NCBI GenBank assembly: GCA_937928405.1
Contig: CALFWZ010000164.1
Span: forward strand, 1 to 43,282
Reading direction: 5' to 3'
Length of the DNA: 43,282 nucleotides
DNA from: an uncultured Saprospiraceae bacterium
GTDB taxonomy: Bacteria > Bacteroidota > Bacteroidia > Chitinophagales > Saprospiraceae
Shown: positions 18,201 to 25,400 of the stretch, piece after piece
Layout: the number at the start of each line of letters is the position of its first letter
Position numbering within the stretch: position 1 is the stretch's first letter
Notes under the pieces: model-generated
What the model saw: the letters and a program-made list of their open reading frames with translations, nothing else
Told to the model about the DNA's origin: nothing
The model's database searches: none
Program-made: the position numbers and the translations under genes

Positions 18201-21137
18201 AATTTTCCGAATATTGTAACAGTTATTTGCCGACGGTTGATAATAGGCAATTAAGTCTTTTCCTGTTTCATCTCGCTCTCGACAAGTAACTACTGCATTA
18301 TCTACTAATTTATGAGCTCTCAGCTTATTTTCAATCTCTCCCAATTCAATCCGATGTCCTCTAATTTTCACTTGATCATCTACTCTACCAGCTAATTCAA
18401 TTTGCCCATTCGGTAGCCACCGGCCCACATCACCCGTCTTGTATAACAAGTTATTTTTTTCATCCGAAAAAGGATTAATGATGAATTTCGAAGTTGTTAA
18501 TTTAGGCTTGTTTAAATAGCCTTTTGACAATGCTTTCCCACCAATATATAGTTCTCCTGTCACTCCAATGGGTACAAGAGCTTGTTGCTCATCTAAGATA
18601 AATATTTGAGTATTTGATATAGGCACACCAATGGAGATTGGTTGATCATCTGGTAATGCTTTAGGAACTTCCAAAACCGTACATCCAATGGTTGCTTCCG
18701 TTGGACCATATTCATTATAAATTTTAGCAGATGGATTTATCCTTCGCAATAATTTTACTTGATCTACTTGCAATTGTTCACCACCTAAAATGAACACGCC
18801 AATATTTGTTTCATCTTCTGCATTTAATAAACCAATATGAGAAGGCGTCAGTTTTATGGCATTTAATTTTTTGTCAGCTAGTATTTTTTTGAGGGTAGTT
18901 CGTGCATCTCCTTTGCTCATAATTCGTAACAATCCACCGGATATCAAGGTCAAAAACAAACTTGTTAAGGTAAGATCAAATGACAGTGGGGTGAAAAAAG
19001 GAAAGTTATAGGCAGTCTCATTGTTTCGATAATTCTCAAGAGCGAATTGGAGATAATTCGCTAAAGATACATGGGAAATTTCTACTCCTTTGGGTGTACC
19101 TGTAGATCCAGAAGTATAAATAAGATAAGCAGAATTATTATTGTTAGGTTGAGGTAGGATGTTTTTGTCTGGTAAGTTGACATCATCCAATTGAATATCA
19201 ACAGAAATAATACCTACCTGCATTTCAAGGACATCAAACAAACTATCTGATTCAATGATAAGTGCCTTTGATTGCGTATCCTCAAGTATAAACTGTCGGC
19301 GGGCTTCTGGATAATCTTTTTCTATTGGAACAAATGCTGCTCCTGCTTTTAGGATACCTAAAACAGCAACCATCATCCAAGAAGAGGCTTCCATCATGAT
19401 CCCAACTTTATCATTGGGTTCAATCTGATGATTTTCCAATAAAAAGTGAGCTAGCTTATCTGAAAGATTATCCAGTTCGCTGTAGGTCATCTCTTCCGTT
19501 CCAGCAAGCAATGCTGGTTTTTCCGGATGCTTTTTGACTTGTTCCGAGAATAATTGAACAACTGTTTTTTCTGATGGGAAGGTCTTAGCGGTTGCGTTAA
19601 ACTCCTCAAGCAATTTGATCTTTTCAAGTCCAGTGATTAAATTCAAATCAGCTATCTTAAGTCGATCATCTGCTATGATTTGCCTTAAAATCTGTTCAAA
19701 ATGAGACTTCATGGACTCCACATATTCTACTGGCATTAAATCATCATTATAGCGAAAAGTTACTTCTAAACTTCCTCTCTCTTCGACAGAAATATTTAGT
19801 AAAAAATTAGACTGTTCTTGCGACTCAACATTTCCAATTTTCAAAAACTGTTCTTTTTTATTAACAGCCTCTGCTATGGGATAATTTTCAAAAACAAAAA
19901 TGTTATCAAAAAGATCAGTTTGAGAAATGCCCATCCAACGTTTAATATCATTGAGAGAAGTATATTGATATTCTCTGGATTGCGTATGTATTTTCTGAAT
20001 GGACTTTAGTAAATCCACCACCAGTTGTTCCTTCTCTATTTTGACAGCTAAGGGAAGTGTATTAATGTAAAGGCCTACTCTTTTCTCGGCATTTTCCAGA
20101 TCAGCTGGACGACCAGAAACAGTCACCCCAAAAACGATTTCAGACTGCTTTGTATAACAACTCAGCAAGTAAGACCAAACACCTTGTAAAAGGGTATTTG
20201 TTGTTAGTTGGGCACGTTTGACATATTCTTTAACCTCCGCTAATACATTTTCGTCAATAGATAGCGTACTTTTTACCATGCTTGCCCCTGTATTATGGGC
20301 GCTTGTATTTTTTGCAAACGGTAAGAGACAATTTCCCGAAAAATCATTTAGATAAGATTTCCAAAAACGTTCTTCCTCATAAACATCTTGCTTAGCGATA
20401 TATCGAATATATTCTTCATACAGGTCTTCTTCAACTGCCTGTGGCTCACGCTGTTGGCTATAAGCTTGGTATGCATCAAGAATTTCAGAAAACAATATAG
20501 ACATCGACCATCCATCCAATATAATGTGATGAGAAGTCAATACCATTTTACAAAATTCTCCTCCCATCTGAATAATGTGAATCCTTATTAAAGGTGCTTT
20601 CCGTAAATCAAATCCTTTTGCAAGATCCTTTCTTAAAAAATCATTAAACTTTTCCGCTTTCTCTTTTTCATTCAGTTTACTAAAATCCAAAATTTTAATA
20701 GGGAGCTCTACCTGATTAAAGCCATACTGAACAGGCACACTAACCTTATCATAAACAAAGCCACTTCTTAAAACACTGTGCTTTGAGATGACAAAGTTCA
20801 TAGATCGTTTCAACAATTCAATATCAATCCCTTCTGGAAAATCAACCTTTAACTGATTGGTATAAGCTAGATTATCCTTGTCATAAAGATGGTGAAATAA
20901 GATACCTTCTTGTAAAGCACTCAATTTATAGAATCGGGATTCTTGTTGATGCTTTGCTAAAAAATTAATTAAGTCCTTTTTATGTTCTCTAATAAATAAA
21001 ATAATAGAGTTATCTTCCTTAATTTGTGCAACTTGCTCATCTGACAAGTCTCCATTCCTACTTCTCAGTATGAGATCTCCATCCTGAACAATTAAGAATA
21101 ATCCTTGAGATTCTAATTTTTGAATAAAATGTTCCAT
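12294..21137 (-). CDS. NRPS-C, dock-C-A(Asn)[FkbM MT]-T-C-A(Asp)-T-E
   Basis: Nonribosomal peptide synthetase, 2947 aa. Order by residue: TubC-like docking domain 1-60; D-C-L type C domain (LSALQEGILFHHL near 75, HHIILDGWS near 202); A domain (YTSGSTGTPKG near 678, NEYGPTEATIG near 810, core 8 VKIRGHRIELGEIE near 920) interrupted by an embedded methyltransferase about 970-1250; A core 10 (NGKIDKKALPDPD near 1310); T domain (FFELGGHSLLATRV near 1357); L-C-L type C domain (HHIASDGWS near 1545); A domain (YTSGTTGNPKG near 2023, NHYGPTETTIG near 2163, core 10 NGKVNKKALP near 2357); T domain (FFELGGDSIIAIQL near 2410, the GGDS form usual before E domains); E domain (HHLAVDGVSWRIL near 2607, EGHGRE near 2743, FNYLGQ). 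Codes: DLTKIGEIGK (Asn type) and DLTKVGHIGK (Asp). Expected output is methylated Asn then D-Asp. The C-terminal tail ends DEDGIKF. Start lies 41 bp after the methyltransferase gene. Confidence 0.97.
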   Translation of the reverse strand: MEHFIQKLESQGLFLIVQDGDLILRSRNGDLSDEQVAQIKEDNSIILFIREHKKDLINFLAKHQQESRFYKLSALQEGILFHHLYDKDNLAYTNQLKVDFPEGIDIELLKRSMNFVISKHSVLRSGFVYDKVSVPVQYGFNQVELPIKILDFSKLNEKEKAEKFNDFLRKDLAKGFDLRKAPLIRIHIIQMGGEFCKMVLTSHHIILDGWSMSILFSEILDAYQAYSQQREPQAVEEDLYEEYIRYIAKQDVYEEERFWKSYLNDFSGNCLLPFAKNTSAHNTGASMVKSTLSIDENVLAEVKEYVKRAQLTTNTLLQGVWSYLLSCYTKQSEIVFGVTVSGRPADLENAEKRVGLYINTLPLAVKIEKEQLVVDLLKSIQKIHTQSREYQYTSLNDIKRWMGISQTDLFDNIFVFENYPIAEAVNKKEQFLKIGNVESQEQSNFLLNISVEERGSLEVTFRYNDDLMPVEYVESMKSHFEQILRQIIADDRLKIADLNLITGLEKIKLLEEFNATAKTFPSEKTVVQLFSEQVKKHPEKPALLAGTEEMTYSELDNLSDKLAHFLLENHQIEPNDKVGIMMEASSWMMVAVLGILKAGAAFVPIEKDYPEARRQFILEDTQSKALIIESDSLFDVLEMQVGIISVDIQLDDVNLPDKNILPQPNNNNSAYLIYTSGSTGTPKGVEISHVSLANYLQFALENYRNNETAYNFPFFTPLSFDLTLTSLFLTLISGGLLRIMSKGDARTTLKKILADKKLNAIKLTPSHIGLLNAEDETNIGVFILGGEQLQVDQVKLLRRINPSAKIYNEYGPTEATIGCTVLEVPKALPDDQPISIGVPISNTQIFILDEQQALVPIGVTGELYIGGKALSKGYLNKPKLTTSKFIINPFSDEKNNLLYKTGDVGRWLPNGQIELAGRVDDQVKIRGHRIELGEIENKLRAHKLVDNAVVTCRERDETGKDLIAYYQPSANNCYNIRKILEQGEINLPERASLYTLPNGLKMYSYNKFEIEFVYDEIFSHNVYFKNGMSLPDGGVVLDIGANSGMFSVLAGMVAKDVTIYAFEPLPPTYEILKLNTSIHPGNFNLFNMGVSDKEEEADFLYYPNATVLSTRSGAIADVRETVKQFIHNSDEFNENQLSEEEMNGLLEEKLITESFKCRLKTISQIILENTIAKIDYLKIDVEEAELAVLNGIKAEDWSKISQIGIEVHDVDGRLDYIKNLLTAKGFNVVVNQSDDAQHTKLYDLYARSFDLEKSDPIDPLNLEFSTIADIREKIRTDLVVELPEYMVPSMMLEMGDFPLTKNGKIDKKALPDPDASEIVAHEYIAPENEVEEKLAAIWKELLGVEQVGISDDFFELGGHSLLATRVISRIKKQMNIEISINDLFNKPTVKALAILVASKEAGLGFPPVVPIDNKEERIPLSYSQERLWFIDQLRGSSHYHLPTIQAFTSKLDVEALEFGLVSVVNRHEALRTVIREEGGVAYQEILSKGNWRLHHEKMKLEDDLQALASKIINKPFDLALDHMLRATLFERTDGTFLLIVVMHHIASDGWSSGILLREFLEFYRAKTEGRTPLLQELPLQYSDYSIWQKTHLTGPNLESKLRYWEEKLEGVEFLNLPTDFERPLVHSTKGDNLNFMLDAKLSNQLIDLAKKKEVSLFMFLLSAYKVLLYRYSGQTDICVGTTVANRPQKELESMIGYFVNTLALRTDLQGNPGFDSLLSAVKQTTLEAYERISVPFEKVVAVADKERDQSRSSLFQVLFVLNNNPNVFNEGLGHLTAQTDAYNFEIAKFDLTFFVEHTDEGISFTINYCTDLFSEKTIWRMKDHFVNLLSSIARNLDQPISSFNIFEGQERQRLLKKLNQGQTLTLPEVSLIDLFDEQVLKTPDMPAFIFGEATMTYLELQEKANRIGQHLKETYALQKNDLVGIIMDTSAWYLPVLLGVLKAGAAYVPIDPTLPENRKKFIVNDTNVKALIIESDLLFEVTEFQVPVFAIDLQYDDLAPLKPDYKIENTHQADGLAYVIYTSGTTGNPKGVMVSHRNLVDYYFGLERKINITNNKTFGLMSALSADLGNTVLFASLFSGGTLHLFTRPMLMNAGELHTYFNEHLIDCIKIVPSHWAALEMNDHILQTKKMIVFGGETLPPTAIEKIKEQAGHLKIINHYGPTETTIGKLLHPVNLNAKENPVPIGQKFSNTNLYIVNQDLALCPEGIPGELLIGGAGVSNGYLGLEKLTAEKFIKNCFEETYASRLYRTGDLVRLKEDGNIVYLGRTDEQVKIRGHRVEIAGIQSILSNCENVKQSFVRSLMDEHGKNRLIAYIVSEGMFDKEQILAYLKLHVPDYMIPAQMISLDKLPLTSNGKVNKKALPKPGEDSAKTTSYVAASNELESDLVNIWKDLLSRDKIGINDNFFELGGDSIIAIQLVSRIKRLDYHIQVQDLFEYPNIAELASFIQEKGASGIQVIAEQEYLSGAVGLSPIQSWFLEKDPKDLSHFNQAILLEVNKAVDEQALTKIASILVHKHDALRFSYDRQTNSETGSIEWNQHYSDAKGNLEIVDLSNESMDGLSEKVTEVCQKFHQSLDVLNGTLVKFVWMKMPEKASTNRFFIGIHHLAVDGVSWRILIDDIEAMFKLKDAGLHMEAGDKTSSYRAWVKAMTEYAITEKVEDQLPYWESVVEAFQPLPVDHQNEQHTRKDLGSVSCVFDQKSTKALLQEVNQVFNTKIDDVLLSALAQTICQWSGQNQLVVGLEGHGREELFEQIDLTNTIGWFTNKYPVKIELDANVAENTLLKSVKEQMRNIPEKGVGYNCLRYLHASDKVRQSLSGKSWEVVFNYLGQLDNTVRNNTHFNIASESSGESVSPEFLFDNKFEIIGSVFNEKLTLNWNYSKKQYNPVTAEMLAKNFKENLLGLIEYCQNKENKEVTPSDFGLQKELSFQEFDDLFGIEEGSDEDGIKF
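17375..18230 (-). other. FkbM-family methyltransferase domain embedded in the NRPS-C Asn A domain
   Basis: The insert sits between A core 8 and core 9, starting after LIAYYQPS and ending before IREKIRTDLVVELPEYM. This is the same slot used by classical NRPS N-methyltransferases. Visible motifs are the SAM-binding loop VVLDIGANSGMFSV near residue 1040, YAFEPLPPTYEILKLN about 30 residues later, and YLKIDVEEAELAVLNGI. These are FkbM (Methyltransf_21) signatures rather than the usual NRPS N-MT motif. FkbM-type enzymes include O-methyltransferases. As I recall, the side-chain amide N-methyltransferases of proteusin pathways (PoyE, AerE) and the phycobiliprotein Asn methyltransferase CpcM are also of this type. 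Placement inside an Asn-activating domain makes Asn side-chain or alpha-N methylation the leading guess. Confidence 0.85.
20960..21137 (-). other. TubC-like N-terminal docking domain of NRPS-C
   Basis: Residues 1-60 show the TubC_N pattern: FIQKLESQGLFLIVQDGDLI, a turn with RNGDLS, then a charged helix ending HKKDLINFLAK, directly before the LSALQEG motif of the C domain. It should receive the C-terminal tail of NRPS-B (ending KDILKF). Confidence 0.8.
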
Positions 21138-21178
21138 GTAAATTTTAATTTCTTTTTGATTCTAGAAAATAGGCCTTC

Positions 21179-22237
21179 TTAAATTGGTTCAGTTACCTTT
21201 AGTTTTGTTTTTGCTTTCTCTCCTACTCCGATAAGTGCGATCCTAGGAACTTCCGCAAAGTACTTTCCTATATCTTTTGAATATATAGTTGTTTTTTTTA
21301 CAGCCAGGATGTCTTCAATTTCTTTACCTTGATCTTCTTTTGTAAAGTCAAAACACTGATCAACCAGCCCTTCCACTCGCTTATAAAAGTCCTCTTGTTC
21401 AGTAAACTCTTCTTTCTTTAACTTCCGCATTCCAAATAGATTTACCAGATGATTAAGCATATTTTTTCTTGCGTCTTCTTGGGTACTTCCTTCAATAATA
21501 AAAGGGTCATAAATATTGGCAACATTGATTTTAGAATAGCCAATTTCTGATAAGGTGGTATTCAATTCCTGCTTTGTAAAATGGACATACTTGTGGCCGG
21601 TATAAGTGTATTTATCCAAAATATCGCTATACCATTCGCTTGTTTTACTTCCCTCTTCATAATCATGAATTAATAACTTACCTCCTTCTTTTAATACCCG
21701 ATATGCTTCCTTGAAAGAAGTATGCCTTTCTTCCGCCGGAATGTGATGGGTGCCATATGCAAAAACCACTGCGTCAACAGAATTATCTTTCAATAATAAA
21801 TTTTGTGCAGGCTGTCTTATACATGGGATGTTTTGATCAAATGCGCTTTTTATCATAGCAGAAGAAATATCACTAATGATAATTTTTAGATGATTATACC
21901 CCAATAGTTCGGACGCTTTATGGAGTGTCCCATTACCGCCCATGGCATCAAGTACTATCAACTCTTTCTTATCATCATTATCTCCGATAATAAGGTCGAA
22001 CAATTGACGGAAACCAACATACCTGTTAAGCGGATGTTTTATTTGTTCACTAAGGTAATCTCCTCCTCTTCCTCCTTTAGGATTTTCTTCAAAATCGAAG
22101 GAGTCAATCTGAGATAACAACCATTCAATTTTTTCTGTAGTGAAATGTTCTTTTTTTAGAATTTGATATAAAAATGGAAATTTTTTTTCGGTAAAATCAA
22201 GAAATTGATCTACTGATACCTCTTTAAAATATTGCAT
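21179..22237 (-). CDS. Stand-alone class I SAM-dependent methyltransferase
   Basis: From the ATG at 22237 the product is about 352 aa. A Rossmann methyltransferase core is visible: SAM loop IVLDAMGGNGTL near residues 94-105, acidic end of strand 2 at IIISDISSAM, motif-IV-like region DAVVFAYGTHHIP, and RVLKEGGKLLIHDYEEGS (post-motif strand). The N-terminal about 90 residues (with GGRGGDYL) are extra to the core. The open frame extends 14 codons upstream to a TTG at 22279, but the ATG has an A/T-rich leader and starts closer to the folded region, so I prefer it. The gene lies between NRPS-B and NRPS-C, so it probably methylates the peptide or a building block. The substrate is unknown: the predicted Tyr hydroxyl, an amine or a carboxylate are all possible. 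Not recognised to gene level. Confidence 0.85.
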   Translation of the reverse strand: MQYFKEVSVDQFLDFTEKKFPFLYQILKKEHFTTEKIEWLLSQIDSFDFEENPKGGRGGDYLSEQIKHPLNRYVGFRQLFDLIIGDNDDKKELIVLDAMGGNGTLHKASELLGYNHLKIIISDISSAMIKSAFDQNIPCIRQPAQNLLLKDNSVDAVVFAYGTHHIPAEERHTSFKEAYRVLKEGGKLLIHDYEEGSKTSEWYSDILDKYTYTGHKYVHFTKQELNTTLSEIGYSKINVANIYDPFIIEGSTQEDARKNMLNHLVNLFGMRKLKKEEFTEQEDFYKRVEGLVDQCFDFTKEDQGKEIEDILAVKKTTIYSKDIGKYFAEVPRIALIGVGEKAKTKLKVTEPI

Positions 22238-22457
22238 AAAACATATGGATTTATTAGAATTTATTAGGATTGGTTTCAATTAGTACTTCCATAATTCACA
22301 AGTGGGATAATTATATTGTTGGTATTCAATTCTAAGGAGTCAGACAAAACTGTTTTCCAGGGATTATACACCACACCTATTAATTCTTTTCTTATTAAAA
22401 AAAACAGTTTGTTATATTTGACGGTGGTTTTTATGAAATCGGATGGAAGCCAACTTT
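22238..22457 (-). promoter_or_regulatory. Longest intergenic gap in the block; possible internal regulatory region
   Basis: This 220-bp gap separates the NRPS-B stop from the methyltransferase ATG, while all other gaps are 18-50 bp. It holds two short palindromes (see the repeat entry), a run of eight A/T bases and a minus-strand TATAAT at 22363-22368 with no good -35 at the usual distance. The minus strand also has CAGTTTTG, one mismatch from the Bacteroidota -7 box TAnnTTTG. A second promoter for the downstream genes is possible but unproven. No further gene or clear rho-independent terminator was found. Confidence 0.25.
22345..22411. repeat. Pair of 11-bp palindromes AAAAC(T/A)GTTT(T/G), about 55 bp apart
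   Basis: On the plus strand AAAACTGTTTT occurs at 22346-22356, a perfect 5+1+5 palindrome, and AAAACAGTTTG at 22401-22411 has one mismatch. Centres are 55 bp apart. They could be operator half-sites, or they could pair with each other as a long-loop hairpin. The A/T-rich composition makes chance occurrence plausible. Confidence 0.3.
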
Positions 22458-25400
22458 TTAGAATTTAAGAATGTCTTTACCTTTTGTTTCAATACCCTTT
22501 AGATAGGAACTGAGTTCTGTGAATTCTTGTGTTGATAATTCTCCATTCAGGCCAAAATCGTCTGGAGTAAACTCTGTCGTTGATTGCGTTATACAGTGGT
22601 CAATTAATTTGCTGAGATGTTTGATAAATTGATTAGCAAGGTTAGTTATCGTATCAGCTTGATAATAATTTTGACTATAGCTCCATTTAAGGTTCAATTT
22701 TCCATCAATAATCATACTATTGATTTCTATTTTATGGACATATGGATAAGTCATGCCGATTTCTTCTCCACGATCTTCTTCGGCGGATTGAATCACCAAC
22801 TCTTCCCCTTGAACATTATCTGCCTGTCCCAGATAGTTAAAAACTAAATCCCAACGTGTTTTCTTTAATTCATTTCGAACATCCGTTGAAGGATGCAAAT
22901 AACTTAACAAACCAAAACCAAGTCCTTTAGTAGGAATTTTTCGAATTTGCTCTTTAATAGATTTGATAAGATTGCCTTCACTAAGCCCTTTATCTATTTT
23001 CAGATGGACGGGATAGATACTAGTAAACCAACCCACCGTATCACTGACATCAATAGAGCGAGTGATGTACTCACGTCCATGTCCTTCAAATCCGAGAACA
23101 AAACCATCAAGTTCGCTCCAATCACAAATAGTCTCTGTCAGTGCAGCTAATAAAATATCATTAATCGAGGTATTGTAAGCCTGATTAACTTCTTGCAATA
23201 ATTTTCGGGTGGCATCTATCCCTAATTCTACTCCAATTGTTTTTCTAGGGGTGATTCCGCTGGTCTGATTTGCTGAATGATCTGTTGGTAAAGGCTGGAA
23301 TACTTTCCCAATTGATTTCCAATAAGCCAATTGATTCAATACTACATCACTTTGACTAAAATCAATTAAGGTCTGAGCCCATTGTCGATAAGAACTGGTT
23401 TTATTTCCTAATGTTATTGGTTCTCCTGAACGAAGCATTTTCAAAACTTCGTTAAATTGGCTAATCAATATCCTCCAAGAAACTCCATCTACGGCAAGAT
23501 GATGAACTACAAAGAATATCCGATTGTCCTTTCCTTTTGGTAATTCAAAGAAAACTACTTTCATTAATTCTCCCTTTGATATATCAAGGGATCTCTGGTA
23601 GTTATTACAAGTGGTTGAGATAAATTCACTCATTTCTATTTCTTCCGCTGCTTCTACTTTTTCTGTCTGAAATACAGTTGTAGGCGCTGTATAATTTTGT
23701 TTCCATCTTCCATTCTCAAAGGTAAATTTTAACCGCAAGGCATCGTGTTGAGCAAGTAGAATATCAACGACCTGAGATAAGTCTTTTTGCTCAATTTGCT
23801 CATTAATGCAGAACAAGTGAGACTGGTTAAAGTGAGATTTATTTTCATATTTTGATTCTAAATACCACTGTTGAATGGGTAATAAAGGAATCTCGCCAGA
23901 AAGCATTCCCTGTTCTGCATCAATCGTAAGACCTCCTTTTTTACTCCATTCAGCCAGTTCACTGATTGTCTGATAATCAAAGATATCTTTGGGTTGCAAT
24001 TCAATACCTTCTCTTTTTGCACGACTCACCAATTGAATACTTAGAATTGAATCCCCACCCAGATTGAAAAAATTATCGTGAATGCCTACCTGTTCAATTC
24101 CTAGTAATTTTTTCCAAATATCCACCAGAATTTGCTCGGTTGGGTTAGTTGCTGCGACATAAGTGTCTGAAATCCCAATGGAAAAATCAGGTAAAGACAA
24201 AGATTGTTTATCTATTTTCCCATTCGCAGTCATAGGAAAAATCTCCACCTCAACAATAATTACGGGAATCATGTAAGCAGGCAGTCGAGCACCCAAAAAT
24301 TCTCTTAAAAGATTTTCTTGATTTTCTTCCTTGAAAAGTACATATGCGGTAAGATGCTTCCGCTGTATCTTGTCTTCTTGCAATAGGACGATGGCCTGTT
24401 CCAATAATTCACTTTGCATTAAAACCATTTCTATTTCGCCCAATTCTATTCGGTACCCTCTGATTTTTACCTGATCATCTTTCCTTCCTAAAAACTCAAT
24501 ACGTCCATCTGGCAACCAACGTGCCTCATCTCCCGTTTTATAAATCAAGGCATTTTCATCCTCCGAATATGGATGAGCGATAAACTTTGAATTCGTTAAG
24601 TTAGGTTTGTTCAAATATCCCTCTCCCAATCCATTTCCCCCAATGCACAGTTCACCAGGAACACCAACTGGCAACAAAGATTGTTGCTGATCTAGAATAT
24701 ATATCTGAGCATTTGATATAGGTCGACCAATGGAAATGGGCTTATCAGGAGCTAAGTCATCAGGTACTTCCAAAACCGTACATCCAATAGTGGCTTCTGT
24801 CGGCCCATATTCATTAAAAATTCTTGCGGACGGATTTATTTTTCGAAGCAATTCCACCTGATCAACCTGCAATTGTTCCCCACCAAGTATGAAGACTCCG
24901 ATAGCGGTCTTATCTTCTTCGCCTATTAATCCAACATGAGAAGGTGTTAGCTTGATAGCGTTCAACTCCTTATCAGCAAGTATATCTTTGAAAATTGTAC
25001 CGGTATCTCCTTTTCTCATAATCCTTAACTTTCCTCCAGACAACAAAGTCATAAACAAACTGGTCAAAGTGAGATCAAAAGACAAGGGAGTGAAAAAAGG
25101 AAAATTATAAGGAGTCTCATCGTTTCGATAATGAGCCAAAGCAAAATGTAGATAATTTGCCAGAGCAGCATGACGAACTACAACTCCTTTGGGTTGGCCT
25201 GTAGAACCTGAGGTGTAGATTACATAAGCCCTCCCAGTAGACTTAACCTGAATTGAACGAACATTTTCTTGTTGATGCAATTGTTCTTCCCAATCTTTAT
25301 CTAATAAAATAATTTCTGCACTCGTCATCTTCTCTAATTCCAGACTATAAAATTTATTACTTAAGACAAAAGCAGCAGCAGTATCTTTCAAAATAAATCG

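Noticed and set aside
22238..22279. TTG start extending the methyltransferase by 14 residues
   Set aside because: The extra residues look non-conserved and low complexity, and an ATG with an A/T-rich leader follows; kept only as an alternative.
22413..22420. Plus-strand TATATTTG, a match to the Bacteroidota -7 box TAnnTTTG
   Set aside because: No plus-strand gene follows, and such a short A/T-rich match is expected by chance.
22458..24100. E domains of NRPS-B and NRPS-C as extra condensation domains
   Set aside because: They follow GGDS-type T domains and carry E-specific motifs (HHLAVDGVSWRIL, EGHGRE, FNYLGQ).
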